A stretch of DNA of 47,238 nucleotides from an uncultured Lachnospiraceae bacterium (GTDB lineage: Bacteria; Bacillota; Clostridia; Lachnospirales; Lachnospiraceae): assembly GCA_910585965.1 (NCBI GenBank), contig CAJUHH010000023.1:1-47238 (forward strand), written 5' to 3'. Each line of letters starts with the position of its first letter. The stretch's first letter is position 1. Both the position numbers and the translations under genes were made by a program. Of this stretch, positions 41,119-47,238 are shown piece by piece. The notes under the pieces were generated by a model that worked only from the letters and a program-made list of their open reading frames with translations, was not told the origin of the DNA and did no database searches.

Positions 41119-41685
41119 ATGAAAAACAGCAAAAAACTGATATCCGTTTCTCTTCTTGTCCTCATGCTCGGACTTGTCACCGCATGCGGCAACAGGAATG
41201 CCAACAACGCGGATAACAACGCTGGTACCGAAAACGGAGCTGGCACAAATACTACCGGCGAAACAGGCAATGCCAACGGAACCGGCAATGCTTCCGGCGC
41301 TGATACGGTTGGAACTGGCGGAAACACTGGTGCCGGAAATGCAGCCGACAATAACGCTGGCGGAACAAACGGTTCCAACAGCAACGTCAATGATGTAACG
41401 AACGGTACGGGCGATACGAACGGTACGAGCGATACGAACGGTACGGGCGATATGAACGGTACGGGCGATACGAACGGCATGGGCGATACGAACGGTACGG
41501 ACGGCATGGGTACCGACAACGCCAATACTGGCACAGGCGCTGCAGACGGCACAAACAATAATACCAATACCGGTTCCGTCCTCGACGATGCCGGCAACGC
41601 TGTCGGCGATGCAGTAGACGATATCGCTGACGGGGTATCCGATGTAACCGACGATGTGGTCGGAAACAATGGCAACAACCGCTAA
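41119..41685 (+). CDS. Asn/Gly/Thr/Asp-rich lipoprotein
   Basis: A 188-residue exported lipoprotein. The signal peptide is MKNSKKLISVSLLVLMLGLV followed by lipobox VTAC. Nearly all the rest is Asn, Gly, Thr, Asp and Ala (NADNNAGTENGAGTNTTGET and so on), with six DTNGTG-type repeats at residues 92-128. The C-terminal 40 residues are less repetitive and amphipathic (VLDDAGNAVGDAVDDIADGV, SDVTDDVV), which might be the functional part. GGAGG lies 7 bp before the ATG. A disordered, hydrophilic surface spacer is the likely role; no enzyme domain is seen. It is a single-gene unit ended by a perfect terminator. Confidence 0.8.
   Translation: MKNSKKLISVSLLVLMLGLVTACGNRNANNADNNAGTENGAGTNTTGETGNANGTGNASGADTVGTGGNTGAGNAADNNAGGTNGSNSNVNDVTNGTGDTNGTSDTNGTGDMNGTGDTNGMGDTNGTDGMGTDNANTGTGAADGTNNNTNTGSVLDDAGNAVGDAVDDIADGVSDVTDDVVGNNGNNR
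41392..41502 (+). repeat. Tandem 18-bp repeat inside the lipoprotein gene
   Basis: Five 18-bp units of the type GATACGAACGGTACGGGC (41413-41502) follow one longer 21-bp unit (41392-41412). Differences between copies are single bases (TACGAG, TATGAA, GGCATG, ACGGAC). Each unit encodes D-[TM]-N-G-[TM]-[GSD]. Because 18 is a multiple of 3, gain or loss of units keeps the frame and changes only spacer length. Confidence 0.9.
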
Positions 41686-41687
41686 TA

Positions 41688-41725
41688 CCTTAAAAATAGG
41701 GGGAATGCTCCCCCTATTTTTAAGG
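41688..41725. terminator. Perfect bidirectional terminator between the lipoprotein and fbp genes
   Basis: Perfect 16-bp arms CCTTAAAAATAGGGGG (41688-41703) and CCCCCTATTTTTAAGG (41710-41725) with a 6-nt loop. The AT part of the stem supplies T runs on both strands, so it ends both the plus-strand lipoprotein transcript and the minus-strand fbp transcript. Confidence 0.9.
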
Positions 41726-41747
41726 ATTAAAATTTATATTTGTATCT

Positions 41748-43706
41748 TTACAACGACTTCTCTATAATCGTTCCATCCCGGTATGCCTGAAGAAGCACTT
41801 CCAGCTGATGGATCGTCTCTTTGATCTCCGCTCCTCCGTCCGTGTCGGCTACGCTGATCCTGGAATTGCTCGTCTCCAAAATCACGGAATCGGAGAAAAT
41901 ATCCGATTCATGCAATATAGCCGACTCCGTCGATTCAAACGGCTCATGGGCCACAAGGCGCATTCCGTGGGAATTAGCCACCAGCGTGTAACCGGCGATT
42001 CCCGTTTTTCCCTGGTATGCCTTGGAAAAACCGCCATCGATAATGAGCAGCTTTCCGCCGCATTTGATCGGAGACTCCCCTTTTTTCAGCTCCACAGGAA
42101 CATGTCCGTTCACAATATGGGAATGCTTGCTGTCCAGCCCGAACTCTTTCAAGATTTTATTGATCACATCCTCATTATCCAGCAGCTGGTAATAACTGTT
42201 TTTTGTTTCCTTATGCGTTTCCTTCTCTTCTACAAAATATCTTTCAAAGGTCGCCATTTTGTCCTTGCCGAACACTGGCGAACTCGGCCCTTCCCAAATA
42301 TACCATATCATATCCTGGCCTTTTTGCATCTCGGCCGGGTTATATTTGGAATAATAACCCTTTCTGGCATATTGATCCAAAATATCATACAATGCCTTTC
42401 CGCTGTATTTTTCCCCGTCGACAGTAAAAGTATTAAAATTGCCGTTTTCATCCATGGGCATGCATCCATGGTACAGCAGATTGGAATTATATATTTTATA
42501 TAGCCCGCCTCTGGAAAAAAGGAAACGGACATGCTTTTGCAGCTTCTCGCACTTTAAGAACGCCTGTTTCAGACGCTCCATTACTTGCTCCTCTTCCGGG
42601 CTTAATGCATACGGGTTTTCAGGATCTACCGTCGGGAATTCCACATCCCGCATTGTATATTCCTTGCCGCCTATCTTTATTGTTTTCTTTTCGTAATCTA
42701 TTTTATCCAGCAGAAGGCGGTCTTCCATCTGGAATTCGGGGCGGCGCATAATCAGGCTCCCTTCCAGCTTAAACTGGATAATGGCTATCGCCTTATGCAT
42801 CTTCATATCAAGGCTCAGATCCTTTGTATTATAATCCGTATTATATTTAATGGGAAAAATATCACAGTTCACCCCTTCATAGGTTTCCATGGCAAAAGTC
42901 GCCAGCGGAATCAAATTAATCCCATAGCCTTCCTCCAGCGTATCCAGATTCCCGTAGCGCGCCGAAAGCCGGATCACATTGGCAATGCACGCCAAATGCC
43001 CGGCCGCCGCTCCCATCCAGACAATGTCATGGTTCCCCCACTGGATATCCACGGAGTGGTAATGGCTCAAAGTATCCATAATGATATGGGGACCCGGCCC
43101 TCTGTCAAAAATATCCCCGACAATATGCAGATGGTCGATAACCATGCGCTGGATCAAATAGCTCAAAGCTATAATGAACTCCTGCGCCCGGTCAATCCTT
43201 ATGATCGTATGGATGATCTCATTGTAATATGCTTCTTTATCTTGTATTTCCGCCTTTTCCGTAATCAATTCTTCAATCACATAGGCGAAATCAGGTGGCA
43301 GGGCCTTGCGCACCTTGGACCGGGTATATTTCGAAGCCACCCTCTTTGTAATCTGCACCAGCCTGTGCAGGGTAATCTTGTACCAATCCTCGATATTATC
43401 TTCTTCCTGGGTGACGATCTCCAGCTTCTCTTTTGGATAATAGATTAAAGTAGCCAGGCTTTTTTTGTCCCTGCTGCTCAATGTATTTCCGAATTCCTCG
43501 TCTATCTTTCTCTTGACAGCGCCCGAACCGTTTTTCAAAACATGGTTAAACTGCTCGTATTCCCCATGGATATCCGTAAGGAAATGCTCCGTCCCTTTCG
43601 GCAGGCAAAGAATCGCCTGCAAATTAATGATCTCCGTAGATGCCGACGCTATCGTCGGATATTGATGCGCCAGGCTGCGAAGATACTTCAGTTCCAAATC
43701 TTCCAT
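41748..43706 (-). CDS. fbp: Fructose-1,6-bisphosphatase, class III
   Basis: About 652 residues of the Firmicute FBPase class III (calcineurin-like metallophosphoesterase). The opening MEDLELKYLRSLAHQYPTIA and metal motifs FLTDIHGEYEQFNHVL, HIVGDIFDRGPGPHIIMD, IQWGNHDIVWMGAAAGH and NGHVPVELKKGESP are all present, giving the D-x-H, GDxxDRG, GNHD and later His ligands. It hydrolyses fructose-1,6-bisphosphate in gluconeogenesis with manganese. The ATG at 43706 has AAGGAG 9 bp upstream; the frame continues 18 codons further to 43760 without support. It follows dapB on the same strand by about 78 bp and ends at a perfect bidirectional terminator. Confidence 0.95.
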   Translation of the reverse strand: MEDLELKYLRSLAHQYPTIASASTEIINLQAILCLPKGTEHFLTDIHGEYEQFNHVLKNGSGAVKRKIDEEFGNTLSSRDKKSLATLIYYPKEKLEIVTQEEDNIEDWYKITLHRLVQITKRVASKYTRSKVRKALPPDFAYVIEELITEKAEIQDKEAYYNEIIHTIIRIDRAQEFIIALSYLIQRMVIDHLHIVGDIFDRGPGPHIIMDTLSHYHSVDIQWGNHDIVWMGAAAGHLACIANVIRLSARYGNLDTLEEGYGINLIPLATFAMETYEGVNCDIFPIKYNTDYNTKDLSLDMKMHKAIAIIQFKLEGSLIMRRPEFQMEDRLLLDKIDYEKKTIKIGGKEYTMRDVEFPTVDPENPYALSPEEEQVMERLKQAFLKCEKLQKHVRFLFSRGGLYKIYNSNLLYHGCMPMDENGNFNTFTVDGEKYSGKALYDILDQYARKGYYSKYNPAEMQKGQDMIWYIWEGPSSPVFGKDKMATFERYFVEEKETHKETKNSYYQLLDNEDVINKILKEFGLDSKHSHIVNGHVPVELKKGESPIKCGGKLLIIDGGFSKAYQGKTGIAGYTLVANSHGMRLVAHEPFESTESAILHESDIFSDSVILETSNSRISVADTDGGAEIKETIHQLEVLLQAYRDGTIIEKSL

Positions 43707-43783
43707 CCGCTCCCGCTCCTTCCATCTTTGTCCCCATTTCTGCGCTGATTTATTGCGCAAAACCAGCTTGGGATTGTACCTTC

Positions 43784-44545
43784 CTAGCCGATATCGACAA
43801 CATCGCTCATATCGTACCTTCCGGCCGGTTTGCCCGCCAGGAATTTGGCTGCCTGGATCGCGCCTTTCCCGAAAACCGCCTTGGAATACGCCGTATGAGA
43901 AAATGTCACCACTTCATCTGCTCCCGCGAAGATCACATCATGCTCGCCCACAATAGTTCCTCCCCGGACTGCGGAAAAGCCGATTTCTTTCGCCGGCCGC
44001 TTTTCCCTCCGGCCGCTTCTGTCATAAATATATTCATATGCATTGCCCAGTTCTTCATTGATCGAATCTGCCAGAGCCAGAGCCGTCCCGCTGGGCGCAT
44101 CCACTTTTTTGTTATGGTGCTTCTCCACGATTTCCATATCGAATCCCGCAGGAGCCAAAATTCCTGCCGCCTTTTTCAATAGTTTTAAAAGCATATTGAT
44201 ACCCAGCGACATATTCGCCGATTTCAAAACCGCCGTTTTTTCACTCGCTTCTTCCACTTTCTGGAGCTGTGCTTCGGAAAGCCCCGTCGTGCAAAGCACA
44301 CAGGGGAGTTTCTTCTCCGCGCAATAATCCAGCAGCCCGTCTATTGCCTGGGCACTGCTGAAATCAATCACCACATCCGCCTCTACATCACACAATCCAA
44401 TGCTTTTAAATACCGGATAGGTATTATTTCCGGCTTCAAAAGCATCCACTCCAGCCACTATTTCTATTTCATCGTCCGCCGCAGCCAGTCCGGTAATCAT
44501 CTGTCCCATCTTCCCGTTGCAGCCGTGCATAATTGCTTTTATCAT
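43784..44545 (-). CDS. dapB: 4-hydroxy-tetrahydrodipicolinate reductase
   Basis: A 253-residue enzyme of lysine/diaminopimelate synthesis. The nucleotide-binding turn is AIMHGCNGKMGQMI; the substrate signature is EKHHNKKVDAPSGTALALAD, with the catalytic His and Lys. Its length is typical. It uses NAD(P)H to reduce the DapA product. It starts 17 bp after dapA on the same strand, so dapA-dapB form an operon. The sequence has no internal anomaly. Confidence 0.97.
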   Translation of the reverse strand: MIKAIMHGCNGKMGQMITGLAAADDEIEIVAGVDAFEAGNNTYPVFKSIGLCDVEADVVIDFSSAQAIDGLLDYCAEKKLPCVLCTTGLSEAQLQKVEEASEKTAVLKSANMSLGINMLLKLLKKAAGILAPAGFDMEIVEKHHNKKVDAPSGTALALADSINEELGNAYEYIYDRSGRREKRPAKEIGFSAVRGGTIVGEHDVIFAGADEVVTFSHTAYSKAVFGKGAIQAAKFLAGKPAGRYDMSDVVDIG

Positions 44546-44562
44546 ACCAGCCTCCCCAAAGA

Positions 44563-45447
44563 TTACAGAATGCCAAAATTCTTCATCGCTTTTTCCAATC
44601 TCGGCACATTTGCCTCATCCATTTCTGTCAGCGGCATCCGCAGCGTTCCAATATCCATGCCCATCAAATCCAGCGCTTTTTTCACAGGGATCGGATTTAC
44701 TTCGCAGAACAGCGCTTCACACAGCTCTACCGCTTTCCTCTGAAGCTGGCAGCTTCCTTCCACATCGCCAGCAAAAAATTTTGCGCAGATATCATGTGTT
44801 TCCTTCGGAGCCACGTTGGACAAAACAGAAATTACGCCTTTTCCTCCCATGGAAAGCAGCGGAACGATCTGGTCGTCGTTTCCCGAATACAAATCTACTT
44901 TTCCATCCGCCAGCGCCATAAGCTTTACCACCTGGGAAATATTGCCGCTGGCTTCCTTTACCCCTACGATATTTTCCACTTCCGTGCAAAGCTTTACCAC
45001 GGTTTCGGGAAGGACATTGCATCCCGTGCGGCTCGGCACATTATAGATAATCGCCGGAATTTTAATGGCATCCGCCACCGTTTTATAATGGCGGTACAGC
45101 CCTTTTTGGGTCGCTTTATTGTAATAAGGCGTCACTAAAAGAACAGCATCCGCCCCGTATTTCTCCGCTTCTGTAGAAAGATAAACCGCCGTCTCCGTAC
45201 AGTTCGAACCGGTTCCTGCCACCACGGGAATCCTTCCTGCCACCCTTTCCACACAGAACCGAATGACCTCCAGATGCTCTTCGTGGGTCAACGTAGAGGA
45301 TTCCCCTGTCGTACCGCACACGATAATGGCATCCGTCCCGTTTTTGATCTGGAACTCCAAGAGTTCTGCGAATTTGTCATAATTTACTTCTCCATTTGCC
45401 TGAAACGGTGTAACGATTGCAACACCGGCTCCCTGAAAAACAGCCAT
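44563..45447 (-). CDS. dapA: 4-hydroxy-tetrahydrodipicolinate synthase
   Basis: A 294-residue TIM-barrel aldolase. The opening is MAVFQGAGVAIVTPFQANGE. GTTGESSTLTHEEHLEVI, the catalytic Tyr in IIYNVPSRTGCNV and the Schiff-base Lys in VGVKEASGNI are all present. It condenses pyruvate with aspartate semialdehyde, the first step of the lysine branch. The ATG at 45447 follows GAGGAGGAAAAAG; a longer frame upstream is non-coding leader. The leader contains a terminator-like hairpin but no lysine riboswitch. First gene of the dapAB pair. Confidence 0.97.
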   Translation of the reverse strand: MAVFQGAGVAIVTPFQANGEVNYDKFAELLEFQIKNGTDAIIVCGTTGESSTLTHEEHLEVIRFCVERVAGRIPVVAGTGSNCTETAVYLSTEAEKYGADAVLLVTPYYNKATQKGLYRHYKTVADAIKIPAIIYNVPSRTGCNVLPETVVKLCTEVENIVGVKEASGNISQVVKLMALADGKVDLYSGNDDQIVPLLSMGGKGVISVLSNVAPKETHDICAKFFAGDVEGSCQLQRKAVELCEALFCEVNPIPVKKALDLMGMDIGTLRMPLTEMDEANVPRLEKAMKNFGIL

Positions 45448-45480
45448 ACTTTTTCCTCCTCTAAAAACATGTAAAACAAC

Positions 45481-45505
45481 AAGCCGACACAACACGCGCC
45501 GGCTT
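45481..45505 (-). terminator. Terminator-like hairpin in the dapA leader
   Basis: AAGCCG (45481-45486) pairs with CGGCTT (45500-45505); on the minus strand the stem is followed by GTTGTTTT, about 35 bp before dapA. It can end the upstream adenosyltransferase transcript (which stops at 45644) or act as an attenuator for dapAB. I see no antiterminator partner. Confidence 0.5.
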
Positions 45506-45643
45506 ATCATCATGCCAAATAACCTCGGATAGCGCACCACTACTGATAAAATACGCAATCTCTATCTCTTTTCTGCTTTAAAATTATCATATCATTCTGC
45601 CGCCATGCTGTCAATGCAAGTTTATGTCGCTTCTTTTATATAC

Positions 45644-46141
45644 TTACACCCTGCCTTTTACGGTTTCCAGCCTCGTCACTTCATCCGCCAGTTCGCAGAC
45701 ATCCACCGAAAGGGTAGTGCCTGTCATAATAATGTCCATTGACTCGTCCGAGCGCATATCCAGTATCCCTTTCAGATCTTCCACAGAAATAATATCATTA
45801 TCAATCAGCCTCAATACCTCGTCCAGAATAAGCAGGTCGCATCCGCCCGTGCAAAGCACTTTTTTTGCAAAATTAAGGCCGTTCTTGATATTGATGATCT
45901 CATCCGCCTGCTGCTCTATGGATAATTCCGCAAAATTCCCTTCTGACTTTTCGAAGCGGAACAGCTTGATCTCCGGTTCCATCCTGCGCAGGAATTCCGA
46001 GTCCTCAAGCCCTCTGCCTTTTAAAAACTGGATAATTACCACGCTTTTCCCCTGGCAGGCCATCGATACGGCCCTTCCCAGCGCTGCCGGCGACTTTCCA
46101 TGTCCGTCACCGTTGTAAATATGTATCGTTCCTTTTTTCAT
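45644..46141 (-). CDS. CobO/BtuR-type corrinoid adenosyltransferase-like protein
   Basis: A 165-residue P-loop protein of the CobA/CobO/BtuR family: GTIHIYNGDGHGKSPAALGR, VVIIQFLKGR, CDLLILDEVLRLIDNDIISV and the ending MTGTTLSVDVCELADEVTRL. The family makes adenosylcobalamin from ATP and cob(I)alamin. The P-loop reads GDGHGKS where canonical members read GNGKGKT, keeping Gly, Lys and the hydroxyl residue but changing the middle. No other cobalamin gene is near. The start follows GGAG at 6 bp. A tandem-repeat tract lies 80-130 bp upstream. Confidence 0.85.
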   Translation of the reverse strand: MKKGTIHIYNGDGHGKSPAALGRAVSMACQGKSVVIIQFLKGRGLEDSEFLRRMEPEIKLFRFEKSEGNFAELSIEQQADEIINIKNGLNFAKKVLCTGGCDLLILDEVLRLIDNDIISVEDLKGILDMRSDESMDIIMTGTTLSVDVCELADEVTRLETVKGRV

Positions 46142-46218
46142 ATCCGGCTCCTATGTATATCGGCTCTTCCGGCCAATAATCACTGTCAGACATACTGCAT
46201 CTGTCTCTTTATGATATG

Positions 46219-46270
46219 TATATCAGATATTGCATATCAGATATTACATATCAGATATTACATATCATAA
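46219..46270. repeat. Tandem 14-bp repeat with palindromic core
   Basis: Three full units (46219-46232, 46233-46246, 46247-46260) of CATATCAGATATTA plus a partial fourth. Each unit contains ATATC-A-GATAT, a perfect 11-bp palindrome, so the tract is an array of three palindromes at a 14-bp period. It sits upstream of the CobO-like gene, in or near its promoter. Confidence 0.85.
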
Positions 46271-46337
46271 TATTGGAAATATAATAACATATAAATACGA
46301 CAGAAGCAACCTTTTCTTACAGAGCTGGCAGCCATCC

Positions 46338-46967
46338 TTAATCTTCCACTAACTCCAGCTTGCTCACGGAAACCTCGTATGCCACCCTTTTTTCCAATTG
46401 GTCATCCGATATTTTTTTCATATATTCCCTGCTTTGTATCCTGCCCCACACGGCGCATCTTGCGCCCACTTCAAAATTGCTGGCAAACCTGGCATTCCTG
46501 CCCCAGCAGATACACGGTATATAATCCGATTTCCCATAAGGCCTGTTGACTGCCAAAAGCAAATCGGCAATTTCCCTTCCCAGCGGCGTTTTCCGGTAAA
46601 CCGGTTCTTTGCAGATATACCCGTCCAGATAGATCTGGTTGGATTTCGTACTTTCACCGATTTCATCCACAAAATCGATCTCCCTTGCAAAGACAGAAAG
46701 CACCAGCTTGTTTTTTCTTTCCTCATGCCGGTTATAAGAACGGAACTGCCCGTTTACCGCTATGTACATGCCTTTATAATCTCCGTTTACATCGAGCAGC
46801 CTTTCCGATACCATCAACGGAATAATATCGATCGAATCGCTCAGTCTCTCCACGCGGACATCCACCATATAAAAACCTTCCCCGAATATCTCGTGGCTGA
46901 AAGCAAAATCACTGACGATCTCCCCCATAATCACCACCTGGTTGTTTTCCATTACCTTATCTGTCAT
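46338..46967 (-). CDS. Single-stranded DNA-binding-like protein with two OB folds
   Basis: About 209 residues from the ATG at 46967 (GGGAG 8 bp upstream). Two OB-fold modules are visible: NNQVVIMGEIVSDFAFSHEI ... GMYIAVNGQFRSYNRHEERK, and NQIYLDGYICKEPVYRKTPL, GREIADLLLAVNRPY, IPCICWGRNARFASNFEVGA. The second closely follows the SSB pattern (IxWGR, GxRxxVWGRIQSREY). This two-fold layout is a clostridial SSB paralogue type; the acidic C-terminal tip of canonical SSB (DDDIPF-like) is missing, the protein ending SKLELVED. It likely binds single-stranded DNA outside the main replisome role, but this is inference. Confidence 0.8.
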   Translation of the reverse strand: MTDKVMENNQVVIMGEIVSDFAFSHEIFGEGFYMVDVRVERLSDSIDIIPLMVSERLLDVNGDYKGMYIAVNGQFRSYNRHEERKNKLVLSVFAREIDFVDEIGESTKSNQIYLDGYICKEPVYRKTPLGREIADLLLAVNRPYGKSDYIPCICWGRNARFASNFEVGARCAVWGRIQSREYMKKISDDQLEKRVAYEVSVSKLELVED

Positions 46968-47238
46968 GCTTTGTTCTCCCTTCTTACATCTAAAGAATTT
47001 TTTCCCGTATGTAATATTAATATACCGCAAATCGAGGGCAATAGAACATTAAGGCACCGCGCAATGAATGGCGGTTTCACAGGAATGGCGGTTTTATGCG
47101 GGTTTTAGGGTATAAGGGCGGGAGAAAAAAATAGGAATGCGTCGTGAACCAGGGCGATTGGGAGGCTGGGAAGTTCTGTTTTTCCGGGGGCGGGCGGGGC
47201 GGATCCTGCCGAAGGGGAAGCCTGGACGGGAACAGAAG
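46968..47238. other. Window end, no gene recognised
   Basis: The first 80 bp are the AT-rich leader of the SSB-like gene; a possible minus-strand promoter is TTGCCC-N16-TAATAT. The last 150 bp are strongly G-rich on the plus strand and show no frame with a ribosome binding site. A gene may begin beyond the window. Confidence 0.4.

Noticed and set aside
41097..41678. Long minus-strand frame (about 190 codons) opposite the repeat lipoprotein gene
   Set aside because: It is a mirror of the GC-rich repeated codons on the plus strand. It has no ribosome binding site, and the encoded Pro/Val/Ser/Phe repeats resemble no family. The plus-strand gene has a signal peptide, lipobox and Shine-Dalgarno.
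45448..45643. Lysine riboswitch or T-box upstream of dapA
   Set aside because: The leader is under 200 bp and lacks the conserved lysine-riboswitch core and the T-box AGGGUGGNACC sequence. Only a simple terminator-like hairpin is present.
46219..46270. CRISPR array
   Set aside because: Units are 14 bp, directly adjacent, without unique spacers, and no cas gene is near.
46142..46337. Cobalamin riboswitch upstream of the CobO-like gene
   Set aside because: No B12-box-like sequence is visible, and the region is mostly the 14-bp repeat tract.

Overview
The window looks like a chromosome segment of an anaerobic gut Firmicute, most likely a Lachnospiraceae relative. The grounds are the gene families present: a YerC/YecD TrpR-like regulator, class III fructose bisphosphatase, a DUF1836 protein, a bactofilin next to a LytM-like protein, tandem feoA plus feoB, NiaR, a giant Cys/His-repeat surface protein, and a eukaryote-type HisA. 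Ribosome binding sites are strong (GGAGG-like) and intrinsic terminators are common. Most genes lie on the minus strand. No rRNA, tRNA or CRISPR array was seen. Taxonomy is inferred from gene content only.

Layout. (1) 0.1-5.5 kb: small accessory and stress-type genes (WYL regulator, TfoX-N, GyrI-like, VOC, DUF362, MerR, DUF3795, DUF1801, DUF1905). MerR and the DUF362 gene are divergent around a textbook MerR-type promoter with a 19-bp spacer. (2) 5.5-13.1 kb: a 1720-residue cell-surface protein downstream of an 800-residue LuxR-type ATPase regulator. (3) 13.3-17.65 kb: a DUF6033 gene, then an iron module (DtxR-type regulator, feoB, two feoA). It carries four copies of a 14-bp TTAG-N6-CTAA-like element at its control points. 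(4) 17.7-25.6 kb: an AT-rich island with a large serine recombinase, a 5'-truncated KilA-N gene, and a type I restriction-modification operon. Only hsdM is intact: hsdR has one in-frame ochre codon, and hsdS has a homopolymer frameshift and is cut off inside its second recognition domain, where it joins KilA-N sequence. (5) 25.7-32.98 kb: rlmD with its apparent C-terminal extension split off by a stop codon, a small acidic membrane protein, PcrA-type helicase, an SPFH/zinc-ribbon protein and an orphan NMT1/THI5-type lipoprotein. (6) 33-35.1 kb: a four-gene ECF sigma operon with overlapping genes. (7) 35.2-39.9 kb: DUF1836, YerC, bactofilin plus degenerate LytM protein, a PTS-IIC-like permease, NiaR and a cold-shock protein. 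(8) 40.1-47.0 kb: eukaryote-type HisA, an Asn/Gly/Thr-rich repeat lipoprotein, class III FBPase, dapB-dapA, a CobO-like adenosyltransferase and an SSB-like protein.

How the parts work together. The iron module reads as a self-contained regulon, with DtxR repressing itself and Feo uptake through shared boxes. The restriction island reads as a decaying system: loss of sequence specificity in HsdS is matched by loss of the nuclease/translocase, leaving an orphan methylase subunit. The surface-protein pair reads as a regulator with its target. The strongest candidates for something less described are the iron-box set, the stepwise dismantled R-M/KilA-N locus beside a recombinase, and the detached RlmD tail domain, which I recall as a recurrent C-terminal module on unrelated Lachnospiraceae proteins.
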